NCBI RefSeq assembly: GCF_916715725.1
Contig: NZ_CAKAPD010000001.1
Coordinates: 434,001-498,000 of the forward strand
Direction: 5' to 3'
From: an uncultured Rothia sp.
GTDB taxonomy: Bacteria > Actinomycetota > Actinomycetes > Actinomycetales > Micrococcaceae
DNA length: 64,000 bases
The notes under the pieces were generated by a model. That model made no database searches and had not been told where the DNA came from. It saw only the letters and a list, made by a program, of their open reading frames with translations. Positions 48,323 through 57,294 of the stretch are shown here, piece by piece (position 1 is the first letter of the stretch; each line of letters starts with the position of its first letter). Both the position numbers and the translations under genes were made by a program.

Positions 48323-49960
48323 TTATGCCGCGACGGGTTCGGCGCGGGCGATTTCCCAGCCTTTCTCCCCGCGGTGCAGGTCGAAGATGACTTTCTGACG
48401 GGTGACGCCGTGTTCTTCGCTGAGTTTGCGGGCTTCCTGCTCGGTTTTATCGGCGCGGTAGCCTGGTGCGGAGACTACCGCCATGACGCGGATGTTCTCG
48501 CCGTCTCGGCTGAGTTCTTCGGTGGTGTCGACGATGAGTTCTGCGCCGCCTCGGGCACGGCGTTCTTGGTTTCGCTGGTCGATCAGGGCACGTAGAATCT
48601 GATCGCCCTGCGCGCTCTGATCCTGTGTGCTCTGATCCGGTATTTCCGTGCCGCCGGGCTCCTGCTCCCCCGCAGTGTTCACGGATTGAGCGGATACGGG
48701 CTGCGCCGTTGCCGGGGCGTTCTGCCCGTAGAGGGTGAACCCGAGCGGTAGGGCGATGGATCCCAGAGCCAGCGCGGCTACGCCCAGACGTACGGAGGGA
48801 CGGCTCAGCGCACCGCGTAGCGCCGTCAGGCGGGATGTGCCCGTCGATTCTGTGCCCACCGCATCTGCGTTCTTTGGGGCTGGGTTTGCGGAGCTCGCCA
48901 CAGGGCTCAACGGCATAGAGCCTGCGGCAGCTGCCGGCTTCTTCACGCGAGGCAAACGTTCCGCTAGGTACCGTTGCGCCTTCTGCGTCTTTGAGAGCTT
49001 CTGTACCGGCGCGGGCTCCACAGCTGCGGGAATGAGGGCGCGGGCTCGTTCTGAACAGCTCAGGTAGACGTTGAGCGGGCGAGGCGACACCTCCTCCGCC
49101 AGGGCGACCACGGAGCTGAGCCCTGCGAGCGCCGCCTCCCGGGCGGGTGCGTCCAGCAGGTATTCAAGGGCTCTGCCGAGGCGCTCAATCCACTCGCTGT
49201 TGGGTGTACCTTCGGTTGCGGTGCCGACCGCTCCCATGCACAGCGAATCCATGCGCAGTGAGAGGGGTACGCGGGCGGCGGAGGGTTCCGGCGCGTGCCC
49301 GCAGGCGGCTTGCCAGAGCAGGGCGGCGGCGGAACGCGCGTAGTCACCGTAAGCGACTGTGAGCTGTTCAGCGTCGAGAGATTCCGCTTCACGATAGACG
49401 GCATCTGGTAGAAGGAGTTTGGGTACTCCGGCGGCGCTCAGCGCAATGTATTCGGCGCTTAGTTCGGCGCGCCCCTCCCCCACCTTTTTGAGGCTGCCGA
49501 GCGCCCGGTGCAGGGTGCGTACCAGGGTCATGAGCTCGGCGGGTGTCAGGGTGCGAGCACGCAGGAGCTTGTCGAGGGTGCCCGCGTCGAGGGGCTCGTA
49601 CCAGAGGCACAGCTTGCTGTCGTACTCCTCGCTGGTGACGGCGTGGAGTTTGGCGACTCCGGGTGCGTTCCGCAGGGCGGCGGCTACCTGCGGGGTCTGA
49701 GCGTGAGTGGATGCATCCGTGCTTTCCTCGAATCCGTACCCGTTGGCTGCCGCACGCAGAGTGGGCGCGGAGGGAGCGGCACCCTCGGGTGCAGAAATGG
49801 TGCGCAGGGTGTAGCGTCCGGGGCGCACGGAGGTTGCCGGGGATACGGGAGTTACGGAGGGCACGCTCTCGGCGGTTCCACCCCGGCACTCAACAATCTG
49901 CAGGGTGGGCAGAGCCGTGTTGGCGATGCTTTCCAAAACGTGTGCTTCTTTGCTTCTCAT
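48323..49960 (-). CDS. Membrane-anchored pseudokinase-like protein
   Basis: This 545-residue protein has three parts. Residues about 45-300 resemble a protein-kinase fold that has lost catalysis. LCLWYEPLDAGTLDKLLRAR fits the hinge/alphaD region and TPAELMTLVRTLHRALGSL the alphaE helix. The catalytic loop is GEGRAELSAEYIALSAAG instead of HxDxxxxN, and the DFG position reads PKLLLPD. One membrane helix lies at about 391-411 (LGVAALALGSIALPLGFTLYG). The C-terminal extracytoplasmic part has a Gln/Ser/Thr-rich linker, then a compact domain (LRALIDQRNQERRARGGAEL to the end). Similar inactive kinase-plus-helix proteins act as scaffolds in actinobacteria. The gene is alone, divergent from lipB and convergent with sucB. 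The pseudokinase reading is by pattern only. Confidence 0.6.
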   Translation of the reverse strand: MRSKEAHVLESIANTALPTLQIVECRGGTAESVPSVTPVSPATSVRPGRYTLRTISAPEGAAPSAPTLRAAANGYGFEESTDASTHAQTPQVAAALRNAPGVAKLHAVTSEEYDSKLCLWYEPLDAGTLDKLLRARTLTPAELMTLVRTLHRALGSLKKVGEGRAELSAEYIALSAAGVPKLLLPDAVYREAESLDAEQLTVAYGDYARSAAALLWQAACGHAPEPSAARVPLSLRMDSLCMGAVGTATEGTPNSEWIERLGRALEYLLDAPAREAALAGLSSVVALAEEVSPRPLNVYLSCSERARALIPAAVEPAPVQKLSKTQKAQRYLAERLPRVKKPAAAAGSMPLSPVASSANPAPKNADAVGTESTGTSRLTALRGALSRPSVRLGVAALALGSIALPLGFTLYGQNAPATAQPVSAQSVNTAGEQEPGGTEIPDQSTQDQSAQGDQILRALIDQRNQERRARGGAELIVDTTEELSRDGENIRVMAVVSAPGYRADKTEQEARKLSEEHGVTRQKVIFDLHRGEKGWEIARAEPVAA

Positions 49961-50167
49961 ACCACCATGTTATCAAATAACATCAAACAACATGTTTAGG
50001 CTAAGTAAAACACTATAAATAAACCATGCAACCCTAAAATCAACACCCAAAATATTCGCCCCATCAACCCACCGCACCCGCCCGTAACATTCCTACATGT
50101 TCGCTCATCACGTGATTCAGGGCGCCCTAATTTTCTTCCCTCCACTAGCAGTACTAAGGTAGAAAGT

Positions 50168-50845
50168 ATGTCTGTGACGATTGAACGCGTGGGCTTCGCC
50201 CCGAACTATGTGAACTATATTGAGTGCCTGGACGAGCAGTACCGCATCCACGATGAGGTGGCTAACCGCACCCGCCAGAATACGATTCTTCTGCTTGAGC
50301 ATGAGGCAGTGATTACCGCGGGTAAACGCACCGAAGACCACGAATACCCCACAGACAAGTCCACCCCCGTCGTCAAGATTGACCGCGGCGGCAAGCTGAC
50401 CTGGCACGGCCCCGGCCAGCTGACTGCATACCCGATTCTGCGTCTGCCCGAGCCCATTGACGTGGTGGCGTATGTGCGCATCGTTGAGGAGATTATCATC
50501 AACGTCCTGGCTGGTCTGGGCATTAAGGGTGAGCGTGTTGAGGGCCGTAGCGGCGTGTGGATTCTGGGCGACGGCATCACCCAGGACAAGAAGATCGCGG
50601 CGCTGGGCATGCGCGTTTCGCGTAACACCACCATGCACGGCTTCGCGATTAACTGTTGCAACGACACCGCGCCTTTCCAGCAGTTCATTCCCTGCGGTAT
50701 TAGCGATGCCGGCGTTACCACGATTTCGGAGCAGCTGGGTCGCACCGTCACCCCCGCCGATATTTTGGAGCCGCTGGAGGCGGAGCTTCTGAAGTACCAG
50801 GACCGCCTGGCGGAGTCCTTCGAGCCCGTCGCGGCGCAGGACTAA
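50168..50845 (+). CDS. lipB: Octanoyl-ACP:protein octanoyltransferase
   Basis: This 225-residue cytoplasmic enzyme transfers octanoate from acyl carrier protein to lipoyl domains, here probably those of SucB. Catalytic residues are C176 in FIPCGISDAGVTT and K142 in DKKIAALGMRVSRN. The substrate loop is RGGKLTWHGPGQLTAYP. Length and motif spacing match LipB closely. ATG 50168 follows AAGGTAGAAAGT. LipA, the next enzyme, is encoded 176 bp downstream on the same strand. Confidence 0.95.
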   Translation: MSVTIERVGFAPNYVNYIECLDEQYRIHDEVANRTRQNTILLLEHEAVITAGKRTEDHEYPTDKSTPVVKIDRGGKLTWHGPGQLTAYPILRLPEPIDVVAYVRIVEEIIINVLAGLGIKGERVEGRSGVWILGDGITQDKKIAALGMRVSRNTTMHGFAINCCNDTAPFQQFIPCGISDAGVTTISEQLGRTVTPADILEPLEAELLKYQDRLAESFEPVAAQD

Positions 50846-51021
50846 ACGCAGAACTAAGCACAGGGTTAGACGTAGCCAAGAAGCATCGAACGGGCCGTAC
50901 ACGTAACGCATCCGGCTTTGTTCGTCATATACGAAAATCAGTTTCACCTACGCCTGAGCGGGCGTAATATAGAAGGTGGCCCACCTGCACAGAGGGCACA
51001 TCGAGACCAAGGAGAAGACTT

Positions 51022-52029
51022 TTGAGCACCGCACCTGAAGGACGCAAGCTACTGCGTGTGGAGGCCCGCAACGCTGAGGTTCCCATTGAGAAGAAGCCTC
51101 ACTGGATTAAGACCAAGGCTATTGTTGGCCCCGAATACAACGAGATGCGCGAGCTTGCTCGCGGTCAGGGTCTGCACACCGTGTGTGAAGAGGCCGGCTG
51201 CCCCAATATTTACGAGTGCTGGGAAGACCGTGAGGCAACCTACCTGATTGGTGGCTCCGAGTGCACCCGTCGTTGCGATTTCTGCAATATTGCGACCGGC
51301 AAGCCCGTTGCTGTTGACTACGCTGAGCCGTTCAAGGTTGCGAAGAACGTGAAGGTCATGGGTCTGCGTTACGCCACCGTGACCGGTGTTGCTCGTGATG
51401 ACCTGGAAGACGGCGGCGCGTGGCTGTACGCAGAGACCACCCGCCAGATCCACAAGATGTGCCCGAACACCGGCGTTGAGATGCTCGTGCCCGACTTCAA
51501 GGGTGTTCCCGAGCATGTTCAGAAGGTCATTGACGCTAAGCCTGAGGTGTTCGCGCACAACCTGGAGACCGTCCCCCGTATCTTCCGTCAGATTCGCCCG
51601 GCGTTCCGTTACGAGCGTTCCCTGGATGTTATTACCCAGGCTAAGGAAGGCGGCATGGTCACCAAGTCCAACCTGATTCTGGGTATGGGCGAGACCGACG
51701 ACGAGATTTACGAGGCGCTGTGCGATCTGCATGATGCTGGCTGTGACATCATTACCCTCACCCAGTACCTGCGCCCCGGCCCGCTCTTCCACCCCATTGA
51801 GCGTTGGGTGAAGCCGCAGCAGTTCGTGGATTTTGCGAACATGGCTGAGGAGATTGGTTTCGCTGGCGTTATGGCGGGCCCGATGGTTCGTTCTTCGTAC
51901 CGTGCAGGTCGCCTGTGGGCTCGTGCAATGCGTAAGAACGGTTACCCGATCCCCGAGAACCTGGCTCACATTGAGGGTGAGGGCGCTGCTCTGCAGGAAG
52001 CCTCCTCTCTGGTGGCTGCAGGCTACTAA
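51022..52029 (+). CDS. lipA: Lipoyl synthase
   Basis: This 335-residue radical-SAM enzyme inserts two sulfurs into protein-bound octanoyl groups to make the lipoyl cofactor. The auxiliary Fe-S cluster is held by C55, C60 and C66 (VCEEAGCPNIYECWE), which is consumed as sulfur donor. The radical-SAM cluster is held by C81, C85 and C88 (SECTRRCDFCNI). The conserved C-terminal RSSYRAG supplies the Ser ligand. Start is TTG 51022-51024, with AAGGAG 9 nt upstream. It completes the lipoylation pair with lipB. Confidence 0.97.
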   Translation: MSTAPEGRKLLRVEARNAEVPIEKKPHWIKTKAIVGPEYNEMRELARGQGLHTVCEEAGCPNIYECWEDREATYLIGGSECTRRCDFCNIATGKPVAVDYAEPFKVAKNVKVMGLRYATVTGVARDDLEDGGAWLYAETTRQIHKMCPNTGVEMLVPDFKGVPEHVQKVIDAKPEVFAHNLETVPRIFRQIRPAFRYERSLDVITQAKEGGMVTKSNLILGMGETDDEIYEALCDLHDAGCDIITLTQYLRPGPLFHPIERWVKPQQFVDFANMAEEIGFAGVMAGPMVRSSYRAGRLWARAMRKNGYPIPENLAHIEGEGAALQEASSLVAAGY

Positions 52030-52238
52030 GCCTTTTCAGAATCTTTCTGAGAGCGTTGAGGCTCCTCGAACCCGGTGTTCGTCCGGTGTTCGGGGAGCCT
52101 CCCCTTATGCCCCGCCCCTTGTGCGGGTAGGGTAAACTAGAAAAATTGCAGGCATACACTGCATCGTTACGTCACTATGGTTCCGTGAGCGTTTGAGGCG
52201 CTTCTCGGGGCCGCGGAAGAACCAGCCGAGGAAGAATC

Positions 52239-52955
52239 GTGGCAGATAAGCGCGAAGAGAAGAAAAAGAAGAAGGAACGCACTCCGGGCACTTTCGCCCA
52301 GATGAAGCAGGTCTACCAGATGACCAAGAAGTCCGACCCGAATATTGGTTGGATTCTGAGTCTGTCGGCTCTGGGTACTCTTTTGGTTTTCCTCCTCATC
52401 GGTATTGCCCTGAATAACTGGATTACTTTCCTGATTCTGGGTCTGGGCGTTGCCGCTATTGTGGTGATGCTTCTGCTGGGTCGCCGCGCGCAGACTGCGG
52501 CTTTTGCTCAGATTGAGAACCAGCCCGGTCGTAGTGGTGCGGCGATGAACTCGGTGCGCCGCGGCTGGATTGTTGAGGAGCAGCCTGTTGCGGCGAACCG
52601 CCACCAGGATCTGGTGTTCCGTGCGCTGGGCCGTCCCGGTATTGTGCTGGTGACCGAGGGCCCTCACAGCCGTGTGAACTCGCTGGTGAACACTGAGAAG
52701 AAGCACCTGGCTCGTGTGGCTCCCGGCGTGCCGGTTCACGTGATTGAGACCGGCCACGAAGAGGGTCAGGTTGAGCTCAAGGACGTTGTGAAGACCATGA
52801 ACAAGCTTCCGAAGGCTCTGACTCAGCAGGAGATGCAGGCTGTTTCGGGTCGTTTGAGCACCCTGAACACTATGCGTAACCCGATGAACGGTCTGCCGAA
52901 GGGTGTTGACCCGATGCGTGCTCGCCCCGATCGTCGTGCGATGCGCGGCCGCTAA
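52239..52955 (+). CDS. DUF4191 family membrane protein
   Basis: This 238-residue membrane protein has a Lys-rich N terminus (REEKKKKKERTPGTF) and two adjacent hydrophobic helices (about residues 40-62 and 66-88: WILSLSALGTLLVFLLIGIA, then FLILGLGVAAIVVMLLL). A cytoplasmic domain with WIVEEQPVAANRHQDLVFRA and GIVLVTEGPHSRVNSLVN follows. This fits DUF4191, which follows lipA in many actinobacteria. Start is GTG 52239-52241 behind GAGGAA. The function is unknown. A role linked to lipoate is suggested only by neighbourhood. Confidence 0.85.
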   Translation: MADKREEKKKKKERTPGTFAQMKQVYQMTKKSDPNIGWILSLSALGTLLVFLLIGIALNNWITFLILGLGVAAIVVMLLLGRRAQTAAFAQIENQPGRSGAAMNSVRRGWIVEEQPVAANRHQDLVFRALGRPGIVLVTEGPHSRVNSLVNTEKKHLARVAPGVPVHVIETGHEEGQVELKDVVKTMNKLPKALTQQEMQAVSGRLSTLNTMRNPMNGLPKGVDPMRARPDRRAMRGR

Positions 52956-52980
52956 ACGGGTAGCTGATATTGATTTTGAA

Positions 52981-53022
52981 GGCTCCGGCTCTTCCCACTT
53001 TAGGGAGGGCCGGAGCCTTTTG
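52981..53022 (+). terminator. Terminator after the DUF4191 gene
   Basis: GGCTCCGGC and GCCGGAGCC arms, with inner CTTCCC-GGGAGG, are followed by TTTTGTT. Confidence 0.85.
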
Positions 53023-53126
53023 TTACGCCCGATTATTGCACTGCTACTGGCGTTGCTGCGGGCTCTGCTACTGCCCTTGATACAGGGCGTTAGCAGCACT
53101 GTTGTGTTTCGTGAAGCAACATAGAT

Positions 53127-53184
53127 GTAACTCCTTTCCAGGATTTGTAACATTACCGAAACACGATAGTCACGCACGCGCAAA
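53127..53184 (+). promoter_or_regulatory. GlnR-type binding site upstream of glnA
   Basis: Half-sites GTAAC (53147-53151), GAAAC (53158-53162), GTCAC (53169-53173) and GCAAA (53180-53184) repeat every 11 bp with 6-bp gaps. This matches the gTnAC-n6-GaAAC pattern known for actinobacterial GlnR. A further GTAAC lies at 53127-53131. The glnA start is about 120 bp downstream. Confidence 0.7.
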
Positions 53185-53305
53185 AAATAACCACTATGCT
53201 TGATATGTCACAGGGTTTTGCCCGCGGCCAAAAACTAAACCAAAGACTGAATGTGATGAGGGAAGATACCCTCCTGCACCGTCAGTCGAACAAGGAGCAG
53301 TCCTC

Positions 53306-54730
53306 ATGTTTACCAGCCCCCAGGAAGTTCTCGACTTTATCAAGAACGAAGAAGTAGTCTTCGTTGATATCCGATTCACCGACATGCCCGGCGTGCAGCA
53401 GCACTTCAACCTGCCCGCTAAGGCAATTGATGACGATTTCTTCGTCAACGGCCAGCTTTTTGATGGCTCCTCCATTCGCGGCTTCCAGGGCATCGCTGAG
53501 TCCGACATGCAGCTGATCCCCGACGTTCAGTCCGCATACGTTGACCCCTTCCGCATTGAGAAGACCCTGGTCATCATCTGCTCCATCGTGAACCCCCGCA
53601 CCGGCGAGCCCTACCACCGTGACCCCCGCGGCGTTGCTGAGCGTGCCGAGGCGTACCTGCAGTCCACCGGCATTGCAGACACCGCATTCTTCGCATCCGA
53701 GGCTGAGTTCTTCGTCTTCGAGGACGTCCGTTACCAGGTCGAGCCGAACTCCGTGTTCTTCAAGATTGACTCCGACGAGGCTCCCTGGAACACCGGCCGC
53801 AAGGAAGAGGGCGGCAACCTGGGTAACAAGACCCCCGTCAAGGGCGGCTACTTCCCCGTCTCCCCCGTCGACAAGCAGGCTGACCTGCGTGACGCAATGT
53901 GCGTAGCAATGGACGAGGTTGGCCTTGAGGTTGAGCGTAGCCACCACGAGGTGGGCGCAGCCGGCCAGGCAGAAATCAACTACAAGTTCGATACCCTCAC
54001 CAAGGCTGCTGACGACCTACTGAAGTTCAAGTACGTCATCAAGGGCACCGCAGACGCATGGGGCAAGTCCGTGACCTTCATGCCCAAGCCCGTGTTCGGC
54101 GACAACGGCTCCGGTATGCACTGCCACCAGTCGCTGTGGCAGAACGGTGAGCCCCTGTTCTACGACGAGCGCGGCTACGCTAACCTCTCTGACACCGCAC
54201 GCTGGTACATTGGCGGTCTGATTGAGCACTCCTCCGCTGTTCTGGCGTTCACCAACCCGACCGTGAACTCTTACAAGCGTCTGGTTCCCGGTTACGAGGC
54301 TCCCATCAACATGGTGTACTCGCAGGGTAACCGTTCCGCTGGTATCCGTATTCCGATTACCGGCACCAACCCGAAGGCTAAGCGCCTGGAGTTCCGTGCA
54401 CCGGACCCCTCCGCTAACCCCTACTTCGCATTCGCTGCTCAGCTGATGGCTGGTCTGGACGGTATCCGCAACCGCATTGAGCCGCCGGCACCGATCGACA
54501 AGGACCTGTACGAGCTGCCCGCCGAAGAGGCTAAGGACATCAAGAAGGCTCCGGCCAACCTGGAGGAGGCTCTGGCTGCTCTGGAGGCTGACCACGACTT
54601 CCTGCTCGAGGGCGGCGTCTTCACCGAGGACCTGATTCAGGCATGGATCGATTACAAGCGTAAGAACGAGCTGGAGCCGCTCTCGCTGGTTCCGCACCCG
54701 CTTGAGTACCAGCTGTACTACGGCGTCTAA
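53306..54730 (+). CDS. glnA: Glutamine synthetase, type I
   Basis: This 474-residue dodecameric enzyme makes glutamine from glutamate, ammonia and ATP. The beta-grasp N terminus ends in VNGQLFDGSSIRGFQGIAES. The catalytic half has FMPKPVFGDNGSGMHCHQSL and the ATP-site RSAGIRIPITGTNPKAKRLE, then EFRAPDPSANPYFAFAA. The Tyr around residue 402 in KDLYELPAEE is the adenylylation site, so activity can be controlled by GlnE. The length is normal for the main (GSI-beta) actinobacterial enzyme. A GlnR-type box upstream suggests nitrogen control of transcription. A very strong terminator follows. Confidence 0.97.
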   Translation: MFTSPQEVLDFIKNEEVVFVDIRFTDMPGVQQHFNLPAKAIDDDFFVNGQLFDGSSIRGFQGIAESDMQLIPDVQSAYVDPFRIEKTLVIICSIVNPRTGEPYHRDPRGVAERAEAYLQSTGIADTAFFASEAEFFVFEDVRYQVEPNSVFFKIDSDEAPWNTGRKEEGGNLGNKTPVKGGYFPVSPVDKQADLRDAMCVAMDEVGLEVERSHHEVGAAGQAEINYKFDTLTKAADDLLKFKYVIKGTADAWGKSVTFMPKPVFGDNGSGMHCHQSLWQNGEPLFYDERGYANLSDTARWYIGGLIEHSSAVLAFTNPTVNSYKRLVPGYEAPINMVYSQGNRSAGIRIPITGTNPKAKRLEFRAPDPSANPYFAFAAQLMAGLDGIRNRIEPPAPIDKDLYELPAEEAKDIKKAPANLEEALAALEADHDFLLEGGVFTEDLIQAWIDYKRKNELEPLSLVPHPLEYQLYYGV

Positions 54731-54783
54731 TCTTTCTTCCTGAACGGTGCCCCTTGTAAGGGGGTGCGTTCTGGAGAACAGAC

Positions 54784-54822
54784 AACGGCCTATATGTTCC
54801 TTTGGGAACGTATAGGCCGTTG
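54784..54822 (+). terminator. glnA terminator
   Basis: AACGGCCTATATGTTCC pairs with GGAACGTATAGGCCGTT around a TTTG loop, followed by GTTGTGT. Confidence 0.9.
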
Positions 54823-54968
54823 TTGTGTCTGCTGGAGTATCTCTGCGGACTTCTATCTTGCTGTAGCACTTTTGGCGACAGTACGTGTCCAATATTTTTA
54901 TGCCTCGATGGGTCTTGCGCGCTTTAGTTGCGCTTAGAGCGGCTCTAAGGGCTAAGCTGTTGGTGCTG

Positions 54969-55008
54969 GCGTTCCCTCCCTTTTTGTCGTGCAACCGGAG
55001 GGAACGCC
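54969..55008. terminator. Hairpin after the PH-domain gene
   Basis: GCGTTCCCTCC and GGAGGGAACGC form perfect 11-bp arms, 17 bp past the stop on the minus strand. Confidence 0.75.
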
Positions 55009-55024
55009 AGTCTATTTTTATGCC

Positions 55025-55405
55025 CTAATGCTGCTGAGCGTTTAGAACCTGCTGAGCGATGAGCCGGTCAAGCTTGCGGACGTCAATCTTTCGGCCCAGC
55101 TTGATTTTGATGTAGCCGATCTTCGTCCATAGAGCGATTTCACTATTCGCGTCGAACAGGTTTCCTGCATTTTCAGAAGACCACATATGGATTGAGGAGT
55201 AAGGCAACGAATACATTTCTACCTTCTTACCCGTCAAGCCTTGAGCATCACGAATGATGAGTCGGTGAGTCGTGAAAATAGCAGAATCACGGAAAGTAGC
55301 AAAGGCTGCAACGGCGCTCTCCCCCGGCCCCAAAAGAGCTTGGGCGTCCGGTGGTACAGGAATCTCTGATTGTAGAGTCCAGGTCATGATAGCGGCGATA
55401 GACAT
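55025..55405 (-). CDS. PH-domain (bPH_1-like) protein
   Basis: This 126-residue cytoplasmic protein fits the bacterial pleckstrin-homology family (YvbH/bPH_1). It has a small beta-sandwich with LGPGESAVAAFATFRDSAIFTTHR, then LIIRDAQGLTGKKVEMYSLP, YSSIHMWSSENAG and EIALWTKIGYIKIKLGRKID, and ends in a helix LDRLIAQQVL. Such proteins are thought to be scaffolds or ligand binders; their role is unknown. It is monocistronic and divergent from the GNAT gene. Confidence 0.82.
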   Translation of the reverse strand: MSIAAIMTWTLQSEIPVPPDAQALLGPGESAVAAFATFRDSAIFTTHRLIIRDAQGLTGKKVEMYSLPYSSIHMWSSENAGNLFDANSEIALWTKIGYIKIKLGRKIDVRKLDRLIAQQVLNAQQH

Positions 55406-55633
55406 AGAGTTATCTCCAGGGGATTGAGTGATAATAACGTTCTCAGTATAAGAGCTTTGTTAATTCATGCGCGTTCTAAATGGTTATCCTTGCAGACACG
55501 CTGTGAGCAATAAATACCTGTTGGAGGGTTATACCGCTACATTCCACAAAGCGGCTTTTTGATTCTGCTCCTGCACGTAGCTTCCTCAATGGGATAGGCT
55601 CATTCTTTAGCTAGACGAAAGGACGACTCCCCC

Positions 55634-56131
55634 ATGCATCCTCAGCCCTATACTCCCCGGCATTTTCAGGCAAAGCGCTTCAACGAGCTGACTCTCCGTG
55701 AGCTTCAGCAGATACACATCACCCGTTCTCTTGTCTTTACGGTGGGTCAGCAGATCCTTGCGCAGGAGCCAGACGAAGCAGACTTCGAGTCTGTTCACTT
55801 CTTCCACGCGGATGAGTCTGGGCGGGTCTTAGCCTACTTGCGGATCTTTGATCTTATGACAGTAGATGATGGCTACCACCGCCCTATCGAAGGTGCTTGG
55901 ACCGTCGGTCGAGTAGCTGTCCGTGAGGAGGCGCGGGGCACCGGCCTGGGGCGTGCCCTACTGCATGAGGCGATTAGCTGGGTCCGTGAAAATACGGAAG
56001 CTCGTCAGCTGGTGATTAGCGCCCAGTCCTACCTGAAGGACAGCTACTACGGTGCAGCGGGGTTCGTGCAGATGGGAGAGCCGTATCTTGAGGTTGGAAT
56101 TGAGCACGTAGAGATGCTTCTGGAGCTTTAA
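55634..56131 (+). CDS. GNAT N-acetyltransferase, ElaA-like
   Basis: This 165-residue acetyltransferase has FNELTLRELQQIHITRSLVF at the start and FFHADESGRVLAYLRIFD. The acetyl-CoA motif is VGRVAVREEARGTGLGRALL (R/Q-x-x-G-x-G/A), followed by LVISAQSYLKDSYYGAAGF. The order and the EARGTGLG loop fit the ElaA branch. The substrate is not known. It is alone, with a GCGGG/CCCGC hairpin (56168-56197) behind it. Confidence 0.88.
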   Translation: MHPQPYTPRHFQAKRFNELTLRELQQIHITRSLVFTVGQQILAQEPDEADFESVHFFHADESGRVLAYLRIFDLMTVDDGYHRPIEGAWTVGRVAVREEARGTGLGRALLHEAISWVRENTEARQLVISAQSYLKDSYYGAAGFVQMGEPYLEVGIEHVEMLLEL

Positions 56132-56167
56132 CGGGCCCTACCCCCTCTTCCCTTGTAGGAGCAGGTC

Positions 56168-56197
56168 GCGGGCCACATCATAAGATGTTGTACCCGC
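56168..56197 (+). terminator. Hairpin after the GNAT gene
   Basis: GCGGG-CC-ACATC pairs with GATGT-TGTA-CCCGC. Confidence 0.5.
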
Positions 56198-56400
56198 TAA
56201 TCCCGGGGTTCTTCCTGCACGGGCGTACAATGAAAGTACGTGCGCCCGGCCGGCGGCACCTACGAATTCCGCGAGAAACGACGTCACGAAGCCGTGTTCT
56301 CCCCACCGCCCCTCACCTTTTCAGCATCTGCTGGGGCGAGTATCGCCGATGACCGACCGACCCGTCTGACGCCGCATCCACTGTAACGAGGAGAAATCTC

Positions 56401-57150
56401 ATGGCATATCAGCCGACCATCCTAAACGGTGAAACTGTTTTCCGTAACGAAGTTTTTCAGACCGGCCTCATGTCCCAGCTGCTGGACGGCATCTACGATG
56501 GCGAGATGACCATCGGTGAGCTCCTGAGCCACGGCAACTTCGGTGTGGGCACCTTCAACGGCCTCGACGGCGAAATGGTCGTCCTCGATGGCGTCTGCTA
56601 CCAGGTACGCCACGACGGCTCCGTGTCTCTGCCCGACCTGCGCCAGCAGACCCCCTACGCCGTGGTCACCAACTTCGTGCCCATGATTAAGCGCGAACTA
56701 CCGCATAACCTACTCCGTAAGTCTGCCTCGCAGATTCTGGATGACTTCACCGTCTCCAAGAACTACATGTACGCCATCAAGATTTACGGCGAGTTCGAAT
56801 GGGTCCGCACCCGCACCGTCATCAAGCAGGAGAAGCCCTACCCGAAGATGGTTGCGGCCACCGAGAACGAGGACATCGTCCAGTTCGATAACGTGACCGG
56901 CACGATTGTTGGCTTCCGCACCCCGATTTACGAGCAGGGCATCTCGGTGCCCGGCTGCCACGCCCACTTTATCGATGATGAGCGCGTTCAGGGCGGCCAC
57001 GTGGTCGACTTCAAGCTGCGCTCCGCTAAGGTCGAGATTTGCCCCGGTACCGGCCTGCAGCTGCACCTACCGCTGACCCCCGAGTTCTCCTCCGCTAACC
57101 TCTCCCCCGAGGACCTGGCTGACCAGATCTCCAAGGCTGAAAAGCACTAA
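56401..57150 (+). CDS. budA: Alpha-acetolactate decarboxylase
   Basis: This 249-residue zinc enzyme decarboxylates acetolactate to acetoin, which diverts pyruvate carbon into a neutral product. Zinc ligands are the His residues in VPGCHAHFIDDERVQGGHVVDF-like sequence (H-x-H and the later H). The substrate site is in SHGNFGVGTFNGLDGEMVVL. The C-terminal LPLT segment is typical. GAGGAG precedes the ATG by 9 nt. It uses the product of IlvBN, so it competes with IlvC. No butanediol dehydrogenase is nearby. Confidence 0.95.
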   Translation: MAYQPTILNGETVFRNEVFQTGLMSQLLDGIYDGEMTIGELLSHGNFGVGTFNGLDGEMVVLDGVCYQVRHDGSVSLPDLRQQTPYAVVTNFVPMIKRELPHNLLRKSASQILDDFTVSKNYMYAIKIYGEFEWVRTRTVIKQEKPYPKMVAATENEDIVQFDNVTGTIVGFRTPIYEQGISVPGCHAHFIDDERVQGGHVVDFKLRSAKVEICPGTGLQLHLPLTPEFSSANLSPEDLADQISKAEKH

Positions 57151-57195
57151 GCTTCTTTCCCGCCGGAATATAGCAACGGGATATAGCAACGAAGG

Positions 57196-57227
57196 AGCCG
57201 CCCTCTACTGTTCTGTAGAGGGCGGCT
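57196..57227 (+). terminator. budA terminator
   Basis: AGCCGCCCTCTAC and GTAGAGGGCGGCT, perfect 13-bp arms, followed by TCTTCGTG. Confidence 0.9.
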
Positions 57228-57231
57228 TCTT

Positions 57232-57285
57232 CGTGTTTATACGCGCTGTCGTGTTTATACGCGCTGTCGTGTTTATACGCGCTGT
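57232..57285 (+). repeat. 18-bp tandem repeat
   Basis: Three perfect copies of CGTGTTTATACGCGCTGT between budA and the HIT gene. They end ten bases from the HIT stop. Confidence 0.95.
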
Positions 57286-57294
57286 AAAGGGCGC

